Translations under genes and position numbers: made by a program | Part shown: positions 36,815 to 44,510 of the stretch, piece after piece | How the letters are laid out: every line of letters starts with the position of its first letter | Numbering within the stretch: position 1 is the stretch's first letter | Source: Micromonospora narathiwatensis | GTDB taxonomy: Bacteria; Actinomycetota; Actinomycetes; Mycobacteriales; Micromonosporaceae | DNA: 64,000 bases | Assembly (NCBI RefSeq): GCF_900089605.1 | Contig: NZ_LT594324.1 | Span: forward strand, 6,547,958 to 6,611,957 | Direction of reading: 5' to 3' | The notes under the pieces: model-generated | The model's input: the letters and a program-made list of their open reading frames with translations, nothing else | Told to the model about the DNA's origin: nothing | Databases searched by the model: none

Positions 36815-38163
36815 GCGGTCACCTCCGCGATGGCCGCGTGCAGCTCGGCCGGCACGTCCACGGTCAGGTGCCGGCCCCCGGCCACGACGGTCCGTCCGTC
36901 GACCACCACGTGCGTGACGTCGGCCGCGGTGGCCGCGAAGAACGCGCCGACCGGCGGCACGCCGGCCGTCCGGGCGCTGTCCAGCCGTACGGTGACCAGG
37001 TCGGCCCGGTCGCCGACCGACAGCCGGCCGGCGTCCCCCCAGCCCAGCGCGGCGTGTCCGCCGACGGTGGCGGCGGTTACCAGCTCGGCGGCGGTGAAGT
37101 GCCCCCGCCGGCGGGTACGCAGCCGCTCGTCCAGCTCCACCGCGCGGGCCTCCTCGAAGAGGTCGACCACCGCGTGGCTGTCGCTGCCGAGGCTGAGCGG
37201 GCTGCCCGCCTCGGCCATCCGGCGGGCCGGCCCGATCCCGTCGGCGAGGTCCCGCTCGGTGGTGGGACAGAGGCAGACCCCGGTCCGGCTCTCCCCGAGC
37301 AGGGTGACGTCGGCGCCGGTCGGGTGGGTGGCGTGCACCGCGGTGGTGTGCGGGCCGAGCACCCCGTGGTCGGCCAGCAGCCGGGTCGGGGTGCAGCCGT
37401 GCACGGCCCGGCAGGCGTCGTTCTCGGCCGGCTGCTCGGAGAGGTGCACGTGCAGCGGCACACCGGCGCGGTCGGCCAGATTGGCGACGGTGGCGAGCTG
37501 CTCCGCCGGCACGGCGCGGACCGAGTGGATGGCTGCGCCGACGCGGGCGTGGTCGTCCTCCGGGCGGAAGGCGGCCACCCGCTCGGCCCAGCGCAGCGCG
37601 TTACCGTCGCCGAACCGCCGCTGCGGCCCGACCAGCGGATCCCCGTCCACCGTCGCGGTCAGGTACGCGGTGTCCAGCAGCGTGATCCGGATGCCGGCCT
37701 GCCCGGCCGCCGCCACCAGCGCCGCCGACATCGCGTTCGGGTCGGCGTACGGGGTGCCGTCCGGGCCGTGGTGCAGGTAGTGGAACTCGCCGACGCAGGT
37801 GATCCCGGCGAGCGCCATCTCGGCGTACGCGGCCCGGGCCAGGGCCAGGTACGAGTCCGGGTCGAGCCGGGCGGCCACCGTGTACATGACGTCCCGCCAG
37901 CTCCAGAAGTCACCCCGCCCGCCGTGGGTACGCCCGCGCAGCGCCCGGTGGAAGGCGTGCGAGTGGGCGTTGGCCAGGCCGGGCAGGGTGAGCCCGGGCA
38001 GGCGTACCGCGTCGCCCAGCACCTCGACGCCGGCGGCCGGCCTACCCGCGCCGACCAGCGGGGTGACCGCGGTGATCCGGCCGTCCTCGGCCTCGATCAG
38101 CACGTCGGGCGTGGGTTCGGCGTGCTCGGGCAGCCAGGCGTACTCGGCCAGCCAACGGGTCAC
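36811..38163 (-). CDS. hutF: Formimidoylglutamate deiminase
   Basis: A 450-residue amidohydrolase that converts formiminoglutamate to N-formylglutamate and ammonia. It defines the five-step hut pathway used by pseudomonads and actinobacteria. The zinc residues lie in [20 protein letters not shown] and GSDSHAV. GTG 38163 has AGGAGG 8 bases upstream and overlaps the stop of a 62-codon frame (GTGA). The AAAGG part of that ribosome-binding site forms the right arm of a 13-bp inverted repeat, so initiation may depend on upstream translation. Confidence 0.95.
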   Translation of the reverse strand: MTRWLAEYAWLPEHAEPTPDVLIEAEDGRITAVTPLVGAGRPAAGVEVLGDAVRLPGLTLPGLANAHSHAFHRALRGRTHGGRGDFWSWRDVMYTVAARLDPDSYLALARAAYAEMALAGITCVGEFHYLHHGPDGTPYADPNAMSAALVAAAGQAGIRITLLDTAYLTATVDGDPLVGPQRRFGDGNALRWAERVAAFRPEDDHARVGAAIHSVRAVPAEQLATVANLADRAGVPLHVHLSEQPAENDACRAVHGCTPTRLLADHGVLGPHTTAVHATHPTGADVTLLGESRTGVCLCPTTERDLADGIGPARRMAEAGSPLSLGSDSHAVVDLFEEARAVELDERLRTRRRGHFTAAELVTAATVGGHAALGWGDAGRLSVGDRADLVTVRLDSARTAGVPPVGAFFAATAADVTHVVVDGRTVVAGGRHLTVDVPAELHAAIAEVTA

Positions 38164-38348
38164 CGTCCTCGCCTCCTTTCGAGCTGAGTCGTACGCGACA
38201 TCGCCCGGTTCCGGGTCGGTCGGTCCGTCGTCGTCACCACTCGACCACGTGCCGGCCGAGTCGGCCGCGACATCAGCTCGAAAGGCGTCGCGCCCCCTCG
38301 TGCCATCGGCGTCCGGGGCATCGCCGGCGCCGTCCCGGTCAGCGGCAT
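38160..38348 (-). CDS. 62-codon bridging open frame between amidohydrolase and hutF
   Basis: An ATG at 38348 lies inside the last codons of the amidohydrolase gene (ATGCCGCTGA). The frame then runs through the 175-bp gap without a stop until a TGA that overlaps the hutF GTG (GTGA). The peptide is Arg/Thr-rich (MPLTGTAPAM.. ending QLERRRGR), with a repeated MSRPT/MSRTT. It is not recognised. The exact fit to both neighbours suggests it keeps ribosomes moving through the gap. Confidence 0.4.
   Translation of the reverse strand: MPLTGTAPAMPRTPMARGGATPFELMSRPTRPARGRVVTTTDRPTRNRAMSRTTQLERRRGR
38175..38285 (-). promoter_or_regulatory. Long-range inverted repeat pairing with the hutF ribosome-binding site
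   Basis: CCTTTCGAGCTGA (38175..38187, plus strand) has a perfect 13-base complement at 38273..38285, 85 bases away. In the transcript the 3' arm ends with AAAGG, directly joined to AGG of the hutF ribosome-binding site. A stem would therefore hide it. Two 18-base direct repeats (ATGTCGCG..CGACTC) adjoin the arms. Confidence 0.55.
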
Positions 38349-39535
38349 GCCAGCTCCTCCAACACCCGGGCCAGGGCGACCACCCCGGCGGCGCAGTCGG
38401 CGTCGGTGGCGGACTCGGCGGGGGAGTGCGACACCCCGCTCGGGTTGCGCACGAACAGCATCGCGGTGGGCAGGTGCGCGGCGAGCACCCCCGCGTCGTG
38501 CCCCGCCCCGGTGGGCAGCACCGGCGCGTCCAGCAGCGCCGCCAGCCGGTCGGCCAGCCCGCCGTCGAACGCGACGAGGGGGGTCGCCGACTCCTGCGTG
38601 CAGGCCAGTTCGGTGCCGTCCCGGCGGGCCCGCTCGGCGGCCTTGGCCCGTACCGCCTCGACCAGGCCGTGCAGCGTCTCCGGCTCGGCGGCCCGGGCGT
38701 CCAGCCAGCCGGTCACCCGCGCCGGGATCGCGTTGGTGGCGTTCGGCTCGACCGACACCCGGCCCACGGTGGCGTGCGCGTCGCGCAGCCGGGCCTCCTT
38801 GTTCGCCGCGAGCACCGTGAACGCGTAGGTGAGCATCGGGTCGCGGCGGTCGGCCATCCGGGTCGTACCCGCGTGGTTGGCCTCGCCGTGGAAGTCGAAC
38901 CGCCAGCGGCCGTGCGGCCAGATCGCGCTGGCCACGGCGACCGGCGCGGCCCGGTCGACCAGCGCCCGGCCCTGCTCGACGTGCAGCTCCACGAAGGCCG
39001 CGAAGCGGCCGAGCAGCGCGGGGTCGGCGCCCGCCGGCCGGTCGCCCAGCGCCTCGGCGAAGCTCACCCCGGCCGCGTCGCGCAGCTCGGCCGCGCGGTC
39101 CACCGCGATCTCCCCGGTGAGCAGCCGCGACCCCAGGCAGGGTACGCCGAACCGGGCCCCCTCCTCCTCCACGAACGCGGCCACCGCCACCGGCCGGACC
39201 GGGGCGATTCCGGCGGCCCGCAGCTCGTCCACGGCGAGGAACGCGCTGACGATGCCGAGCGGCCCGTCGTACGCCCCGCCGTGCGGCACCGAGTCGAAGT
39301 GGCTGCCGGTCAGCACCGCGTCCCCGGCGTCCGGGTCGCCCCACCAGGCGAACAGGTTTCCGTTGCCGTCCTCGGCCACCGGCATGCCCCGCCGCGCGGC
39401 CTGCTCCCGGAACCAGTCCCGCAGCCACAGCTCCGGCTCGGTGAACGCGTACCGTAGGTAGCCTCCGCTGCCCGCGCGTCCCACCGGGGCCAGCTCGTCC
39501 CACAGCTCCCGGAACCGGCCGGCCAGGTCGCTCAC
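38339..39535 (-). CDS. M20-family amidohydrolase in the hut operon
   Basis: A 398-residue zinc hydrolase of the allantoate amidohydrolase/N-carbamoylase group. Metal residues are in TGSHFDSVPHGGAYDG, VEEEGARF and the late GAGHDAGV/SHSPAES. In this operon it follows urocanase and precedes the deiminase. The last hut step, N-formylglutamate to glutamate plus formate, otherwise has no gene, so it probably acts as the N-formylglutamate deformylase (inference from context). GTG 39535 has GGGAGA 7 bases upstream and overlaps the stop of a 20-codon repeat frame (GTGA). Confidence 0.85.
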   Translation of the reverse strand: MSDLAGRFRELWDELAPVGRAGSGGYLRYAFTEPELWLRDWFREQAARRGMPVAEDGNGNLFAWWGDPDAGDAVLTGSHFDSVPHGGAYDGPLGIVSAFLAVDELRAAGIAPVRPVAVAAFVEEEGARFGVPCLGSRLLTGEIAVDRAAELRDAAGVSFAEALGDRPAGADPALLGRFAAFVELHVEQGRALVDRAAPVAVASAIWPHGRWRFDFHGEANHAGTTRMADRRDPMLTYAFTVLAANKEARLRDAHATVGRVSVEPNATNAIPARVTGWLDARAAEPETLHGLVEAVRAKAAERARRDGTELACTQESATPLVAFDGGLADRLAALLDAPVLPTGAGHDAGVLAAHLPTAMLFVRNPSGVSHSPAESATDADCAAGVVALARVLEELACR

Positions 39536-39594
39536 GCCGTTCTCCCGTTGTTCGCGACTGCGGGGCTCCGCTGCGCTGCACTCCTCGCGCTCAC
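39532..39594 (-). CDS. 20-codon bridging frame, repeat unit 2
   Basis: It starts with GTG at 39594 in GTGA overlap with the previous 20-codon frame, and ends with a TGA overlapping the amidohydrolase GTG. The peptide is [15 protein letters not shown] plus NGRTA. It is encoded mostly by the repeat copy at 39549..39602. Its role, if any, is probably to carry ribosomes across. Confidence 0.4.
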   Translation of the reverse strand: MSARSAAQRSPAVANNGRTA

Positions 39595-39602
39595 GCCGTG
39601 CC
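39549..39602 (-). repeat. 54-bp direct repeat, copy proximal to the amidohydrolase gene
   Basis: Identical over 54 bases to 39608..39661, with a 5-base spacer (TCTGA) and a 59-bp period. On the coding strand it begins GGCACGGCGTGAGCGCGAGG. Similar short elements are, to my recollection, frequent in Micromonospora intergenic regions. Confidence 0.9.
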
Positions 39603-39653
39603 TCTGATGTTCGCGACTGCGGGGCTCCGCTGCGCTGCACTCCTCGCGCTCAC
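39591..39653 (-). CDS. 20-codon bridging frame, repeat unit 1
   Basis: A GTG at 39653 overlaps the hutU stop (GTGA); a TGA at 39593..39591 overlaps the next frame's GTG. The peptide is [15 protein letters not shown] plus IRGTA. Encoded by the repeat copy at 39608..39661. Confidence 0.4.
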   Translation of the reverse strand: MSARSAAQRSPAVANIRGTA

Positions 39654-39661
39654 GCCGTGCC
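39608..39661 (-). repeat. 54-bp direct repeat, copy at the hutU 3' end
   Basis: Exact copy of 39549..39602. Its first bases on the coding strand supply the last codons and stop of hutU (GGC ACG GCG TGA). Confidence 0.9.
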
Positions 39662-41305
39662 CTCCGCCATCGGGACGCGGACGCCGGTGCGGGCGGCGAC
39701 CTCGCGGGCGTCGTCGTAGCCGGCGTCGACGTGCCGGATGACGCCCATGGCCGGGTCGTTGGTGAGCACCCGCTCGATCTTCTGCCCGGCTAGGGCGCTG
39801 CCGTCGGCGACGCAGACCTGGCCGGCGTGGATCGAGCGGCCGATGCCCACCCCGCCGCCGTGGTGGATGGACACCCACGACGCGCCGCTGGCGGTGTTGA
39901 CCAGCGCGTTCAGCAGCGGCCAGTCGGCGATCGCGTCGGAGCCGTCGGCCATCGACTCGGTCTCCCGGTAGGGGCTCGCCACGCTGCCGCAGTCCAGGTG
40001 GTCCCGGCCGATCACCACGGGCGCGCTCAGCTCGCCGGAGGCGACCATCTCGTTGAACCGCACCCCGGCCTTGTCCCGCTCGCCGTAGCCGAGCCAGCAG
40101 ATCCGGGCCGGCAGGCCCTGGAACGCGACCCGCTCACCGGCCAGCCGGATCCACCGGGCGAGGGACTCGTTCTCCGGGAACAGGTCGAGGATGGCCCGGT
40201 CGGTGGCCGCGATGTCGGCCGGGTCGCCGGAGAGCGCCGCCCAACGGAACGGGCCCTTGCCCTCGCAGAACAGCGGCCGGATGTACGCCGGCACGAAGCC
40301 GGGGAAGTCGAACGCGCGCTCGTACCCGCCGAGCTTCGCCTCGCCACGGATCGAGTTGCCGTAGTCGAAGACCTCCGCGCCCGCGTCGAGGAACCCGACC
40401 ATCGCCTCGACGTGCTTGGCCATCGACGCCCGGGCCCGGTCGGTGAACTCGGCCGGCTTCGCCGCCGCGTAGTCGCGGGCGTCGGCCAGCTCCACCCCCT
40501 CCGGCAGGTACGACAGCGGGTCGTGCGCGCTGGTCTGGTCGGTGACGATGTCGATGGCGACGCCCCGGCGCAGCAGCTCCGGGAAGACCGTGGCGGCGTT
40601 GCCCACCACGCCGACGCTCAGCGCCCGCCGGTCCCGCTTCGCGGCCAGCACCCGCTCGACCGCGTCGTCCAGGGAGTCGGCGATCTCGTCCAGGTAGCGG
40701 TCGTGCGCCCGCCGCTCCAGCCGGCTGCGGTCCACGTCCACGATCAGGCAGGCGCCGCCGTTCATGGTCACCGCGAGCGGCTGCGCCCCGCCCATCCCAC
40801 CGCAGCCGCCGGTCAGCGTCAGCGTGCCGGCCAGCGAGCCATTGAACCGCTTGGCCGCGACGGCGGCGAACGTCTCGTAGGTGCCCTGGAGGATGCCCTG
40901 GGTGCCGATGTAGATCCAGGAGCCGGCGGTCATCTGACCGTACATGGTCAGCCCGAGCTGCTCCAGGCGGCGGAACTCCGGCCAGGTGGCCCAGTCGCCG
41001 ACCAGGTTCGAGTTGGCCAGCAGCACCCGGGGCGCCCACTCGTGGGTACGCATGACGCCGACCGGGCGGCCGGACTGCACCAGCATCGTCTCGTCGTCGC
41101 GCAGCTCGGTCAGCGTCCGGACCAGCGCGTGGTACGACGGCCAGTCCCGGGCGGCCTTCCCGGTGCCGCCGTAGACCACCAGGTCCTCGGGGCGCTCGGC
41201 CACCTCCGGGTCGAGGTTGTTCATCAGCATCCGCAGCGCGGCCTCCTGCGGCCACCCCTTCGCGGTGCGTGTGGTGCCGCGGGCGGCGCGGACGGGCTGG
41301 TGCAT
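39650..41305 (-). CDS. hutU: Urocanate hydratase
   Basis: A 551-residue NAD-dependent hydratase that converts urocanate to imidazolonepropionate. The family landmarks are present: [14 protein letters not shown] near the NAD site, [17 protein letters not shown], and the C-terminal segments [15 protein letters not shown] and [18 protein letters not shown] 41305 has GAGGAG 6 bases upstream and lies 12 bases after the RpiR regulator stop. The 3' end runs into a repeat unit, and the stop overlaps a 20-codon frame. Confidence 0.97.
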   Translation of the reverse strand: MHQPVRAARGTTRTAKGWPQEAALRMLMNNLDPEVAERPEDLVVYGGTGKAARDWPSYHALVRTLTELRDDETMLVQSGRPVGVMRTHEWAPRVLLANSNLVGDWATWPEFRRLEQLGLTMYGQMTAGSWIYIGTQGILQGTYETFAAVAAKRFNGSLAGTLTLTGGCGGMGGAQPLAVTMNGGACLIVDVDRSRLERRAHDRYLDEIADSLDDAVERVLAAKRDRRALSVGVVGNAATVFPELLRRGVAIDIVTDQTSAHDPLSYLPEGVELADARDYAAAKPAEFTDRARASMAKHVEAMVGFLDAGAEVFDYGNSIRGEAKLGGYERAFDFPGFVPAYIRPLFCEGKGPFRWAALSGDPADIAATDRAILDLFPENESLARWIRLAGERVAFQGLPARICWLGYGERDKAGVRFNEMVASGELSAPVVIGRDHLDCGSVASPYRETESMADGSDAIADWPLLNALVNTASGASWVSIHHGGGVGIGRSIHAGQVCVADGSALAGQKIERVLTNDPAMGVIRHVDAGYDDAREVAARTGVRVPMAEGTA

Positions 41306-41317
41306 CTCGTACTCCTC

Positions 41318-42166
41318 TCAGCCGAGGAACAACTGGCGGCGGGCGGCGGACGACTCGAACGCCTCGAGCCGGGCCTGGGTCTCGGCCGGGGTGGCGTCGC
41401 AGATCGCCTGGAGCACCACCATGGCCAGGGTCATCGGGGCGGTGTGCAGGTCGAAGACCAGGTCGGTGCCGACGGCGGCGGGCAGCACCACCTGGGCGTG
41501 CTCGGTGGCCGGGCTCACCGGGGAGTCGGTGATCGCCACGACGGTCAGCCCGGCGTCGCGGGCCTCGCGCAGCGCGTCCAGGGTCTCCCGGGGATAGCGG
41601 GGCAGCACGAAGGCCAGCAGCCCGGTCGCCCCGGCGGCGGCGGCCTGTTCGAGCCGGTCGGCCAGGAGGCTGCCGCCGTCGTCGAGCACCCGCACGTCCG
41701 GGTGCACCTTCGCCGCGAAGTACGCGAAGTACGCGGCGAGGGGCGCGGCGGCGCGCAGCCCGAGCACCGGTAGCGGACGGCTGGCCGCGAGCAGCTTGCC
41801 GACCTCGGCGATCCGGTCGGCGTCGGCGAGCTGCCCGGCGAGCCGGTCGAGGTTGCCCAGCTCGGCGCGGACCGCCCGTTGGAGGGCGTTGCCGGCGTCG
41901 GTCGGGTCGGTGCCGCCGGTGGCGGAGAGTTCCCGCAGCCGGCGGCGCAGCGCGGGGTAGCCGTCGTGGCCGAGCGCCATCGCGAACCGGGTCACCGACG
42001 GCTGGCTGACCCCGGCCAGCTCGGCGACCTCCGCCGCCGACAGGTACGCCGCCGCGCCCGCGTGCTGCACCAGGCAGTGCGCGATCCGGCGCTGGGTCGG
42101 GGTGAGCCGTACGCCGTGGAACAGGTCGAGCAGGCGGTCGGTCGGTGCCGCACCGCTTTCATTCAT
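41318..42166 (-). CDS. RpiR/MurR-family regulator of the hut operon
   Basis: A 282-residue regulator. An N-terminal RpiR helix-turn-helix (about 15-85; LSAAEVAELAGVSQPSVTRFAMALG) is followed by a C-terminal SIS domain (about 115-250), which normally binds a phosphosugar or other effector. It is first in the operon, 12 bp before hutU, so it probably controls its own expression and that of the hut genes. ATG 42166 is the clear start. A TGAAA-N2-TTTCA palindrome lies 17 bases upstream. Confidence 0.88.
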   Translation of the reverse strand: MNESGAAPTDRLLDLFHGVRLTPTQRRIAHCLVQHAGAAAYLSAAEVAELAGVSQPSVTRFAMALGHDGYPALRRRLRELSATGGTDPTDAGNALQRAVRAELGNLDRLAGQLADADRIAEVGKLLAASRPLPVLGLRAAAPLAAYFAYFAAKVHPDVRVLDDGGSLLADRLEQAAAAGATGLLAFVLPRYPRETLDALREARDAGLTVVAITDSPVSPATEHAQVVLPAAVGTDLVFDLHTAPMTLAMVVLQAICDATPAETQARLEAFESSAARRQLFLG

Positions 42167-42182
42167 GCGGTGACTCTATGCA

Positions 42183-42194
42183 TGAAAACTTTCA
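42183..42194. promoter_or_regulatory. Candidate operator for the RpiR regulator
   Basis: TGAAAACTTTCA (5-base arms, 2-base spacer) is 17 bases upstream of the regulator. A second symmetry, TCATGC-N11-GCATGA (42163..42185), overlaps it. The AT-rich site stands out in this GC-rich region. Confidence 0.45.
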
Positions 42195-42240
42195 GAGCGC
42201 AACCGTCGGACGGCCGCAGGACGACAACGCGCGCCGCCGT

Positions 42241-42276
42241 CTCTGTACTATCCGCACCGCGGGTGAACAGAGGAGT
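42241..42276 (+). promoter_or_regulatory. Promoter/leader cassette, copy 1
   Basis: A 36-base block contains a -10-like TACTAT (42246..42251) and the ribosome-binding site AGAGGAG. CTCTG and CAGAG near its ends can pair. It is repeated with 33/36 identity at 44469..44504, before the next gene. Confidence 0.6.
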
Positions 42277-42282
42277 GGGGGC

Positions 42283-44382
42283 ATGCGGCCGGTGACAGCA
42301 GACCCTCCGGCCGCGCCACCGCCGGCGGCCGGCACCGGCGCGCGCCCGCGTCGCGGCTTCCGGACGGACATCGAGGGCCTGCGCGCCCTCGCCGTCCTGC
42401 TGGTCGTGCTCTGGCACGCGGGCGTCCCGTTCATCTCCGGCGGATTCGTCGGGGTCGACGTCTTCTTCGTCATCTCCGGATACCTGATCACCAGCGGGAT
42501 GGTGGCGGAGGTGGCGGCCCGCGGGCGCCTGTCGCTCGGCGGATTCTGGGCGAGGCGGGCGAAGCGGTTGCTGCCCAGTTCCGCGCTCGTCCTGCTCGCC
42601 TCCCTGGTCCTCACCTACCTCTTCCTGCCGGACATCCGCTGGAAGGACACGGCGTGGGACGCGGTGAGCAGCGCCATCTACATGATCAACTGGCGGCTCG
42701 CCGGCCAGTCCGTCGACTATCTCGCCGCCGAGCAGGCCCCGAGCATCGTTCAGCACTTCTGGTCCCTCGCGGTCGAGGAGCAGTTCTACCTGCTGTGGCC
42801 GGTACTGCTGGTGGCCGTCGCCTGGGTGGCGCGGCGGCGGGGCGCGACGCTCCCACGGTTCGGCCGGCTCGCCCTGGCGGTGGTGGGCGTCCTCTGGCTG
42901 GCCTCCTTCGTCTGGTCGGTGCTGCTGGTCCAGGCCGAACCCGGCCGGGCCTACTTCGTCACCACCACCCGGATCTGGGAACTCGCGGTCGGCGCACTGC
43001 TCGCCCTGTGGCCGTTCCGGCGGCTGGGCGGTGCCGCGGCGTCGGCGTCGGGGTGGATCGGCATCGCGGCAATCGTGGGCTCGGCGGTGGCACTCGACAA
43101 CTCGATGCCCTTCCCGGGCGCGCTGGCGCTGCCCGCGACCATCGGGACCGCACTCGTCATCGCGGCCGGCCCGGGCGCCCGGTACGGCCCGGTGGCGGTT
43201 CTGCGCGTGCCGCCGATGCAGTTCCTCGGCGGCATCTCGTACACGCTGTATCTCTGGCACTGGCCGCTGATCGTGGCGTTCACCGCGCCAACGGACGATC
43301 CGGGCATCGTGTTGCCGGCCGCCGCGGTGGCGCTCTCGATCCTCCTCGCGTACCTGACGAGCCGGTTCGTGGAACGGCCGGTCTGGCACTCGCGGAAGCT
43401 CTCGGTGCGGCCCCGGGCCGCGCTCGTCGTCGGGTTGTCCTGCACCGCGCTGTCGGTCTGCGCGGGCGTGGTGTTCCACCTCGTCACCGCGGTGAGCCCC
43501 ACGGATGGCGCGACCCTGCTGAACGCCCGGGGCGCCGCCGTGCTGACGCCGGGCGACACCACCGGAGCGGGCACTCCCGTCAACCACGTAGCGTCGATCG
43601 TGCCCGAGCCCGCGGCGGCCCGTGACGACATTCCCTCGGTCTACGCCGATGGCTGCCACGGCGCGCCGGACGAGAGCAAGGTCCTGCGCTGCACGTACGG
43701 CAACCCCGACGCCGGGTTCACCGTCGCCCTGATCGGTGACTCCCACGCCGCCCAGTGGGTGCCCGCCCTGCAATCCATCGCGGAACGGCGGAACTGGAAG
43801 CTGCTGACGTACACGAAATCGGGCTGCCCCGCCATGGACGTCGTGGTGGCCACGGGCGCCGACGAGCGCCCGTACGAGACGTGCGTGACCTGGAACCGTT
43901 CGCTGCGCGGCGCGGTCGCCGACGACCACCCGGACCTGATCGTCACCACCAGCTACGACTACTCCGTCTATCGCGACGGCAGGGTGTTGCACGGGGCACA
44001 GAACCGGACGGCACTGGTGGAGGCGATGCGCCGGACCTGGCAGGGGCTCGCGGAGGTGGCACCCGTGGTGGTCGTGCGGGACACCCCGACGCCGCGCCGG
44101 GACATCGCCGAGTGCGTCTCCACCCACCGGGAGGAGCTGACCAGGTGCGCCGTGCCCCGGGACGAGGCCCTGGCCGGCATCGGCCCGGCGCAGGTCGACG
44201 CGGCCGAGGGCCTGACCGGCGTACGCCTGGTCGACCTGAACGACGCCATCTGCCCGGCCGACCGGTGCGCGCCGGTCATCGGTGGGGTGCTCGTCTACCG
44301 CGACGCCCACCACCTGACCGCGACCTACGCGCGGACCCTCGCCGACCGCCTCGACGAGCAGTTGCGGGTGGCGACCGGATAG
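42283..44382 (+). CDS. Membrane acyltransferase fused to SGNH esterase domain (OafA type)
   Basis: A 699-residue protein. Residues about 25-400 form an acyltransferase-3 membrane domain with about ten helices: GFRTDIEGLRALAVLLVVLWHAG with the catalytic His, FFVISGYLIT, and FWSLAVEEQFYLLWP. The extracytoplasmic C-terminal SGNH domain has S487 (IGDSHAAQW) and the D674/H677 pair (DAHHLT). Such proteins O-acetylate surface polysaccharide or peptidoglycan. ATG 42283 is supported by AGAGGAG upstream. It opens the polysaccharide cluster, so the glycan made there is the likely substrate. Confidence 0.9.
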   Translation: MRPVTADPPAAPPPAAGTGARPRRGFRTDIEGLRALAVLLVVLWHAGVPFISGGFVGVDVFFVISGYLITSGMVAEVAARGRLSLGGFWARRAKRLLPSSALVLLASLVLTYLFLPDIRWKDTAWDAVSSAIYMINWRLAGQSVDYLAAEQAPSIVQHFWSLAVEEQFYLLWPVLLVAVAWVARRRGATLPRFGRLALAVVGVLWLASFVWSVLLVQAEPGRAYFVTTTRIWELAVGALLALWPFRRLGGAAASASGWIGIAAIVGSAVALDNSMPFPGALALPATIGTALVIAAGPGARYGPVAVLRVPPMQFLGGISYTLYLWHWPLIVAFTAPTDDPGIVLPAAAVALSILLAYLTSRFVERPVWHSRKLSVRPRAALVVGLSCTALSVCAGVVFHLVTAVSPTDGATLLNARGAAVLTPGDTTGAGTPVNHVASIVPEPAAARDDIPSVYADGCHGAPDESKVLRCTYGNPDAGFTVALIGDSHAAQWVPALQSIAERRNWKLLTYTKSGCPAMDVVVATGADERPYETCVTWNRSLRGAVADDHPDLIVTTSYDYSVYRDGRVLHGAQNRTALVEAMRRTWQGLAEVAPVVVVRDTPTPRRDIAECVSTHREELTRCAVPRDEALAGIGPAQVDAAEGLTGVRLVDLNDAICPADRCAPVIGGVLVYRDAHHLTATYARTLADRLDEQLRVATG

Positions 44383-44468
44383 CGGCCGCCGGGTGCCGAC
44401 CCGACCGTCGGTAGTGGCTGGTCGGCGCGCATCCCACCAGCGACCGGCGGCAGTGGAACAAGCGTCAC

Positions 44469-44504
44469 CTCTGTACTATCCGCACGGCGGATGAGCAGAG
44501 GAGT
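44469..44504 (+). promoter_or_regulatory. Promoter/leader cassette, copy 2
   Basis: A near-copy of 42241..42276, differing at three positions. TACTAT is at 44474..44479. The outer CCTCTG/CAGAGG arms would cover the ribosome-binding site if transcribed from upstream. Confidence 0.6.
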
Positions 44505-44510
44505 TGTGGC

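Noticed and set aside
39549..39661. Possible CRISPR or attachment site
   Set aside because: There are only two copies with a 5-base spacer, and the copies are tied to reading-frame overlaps. No tRNA or integrase is adjacent.
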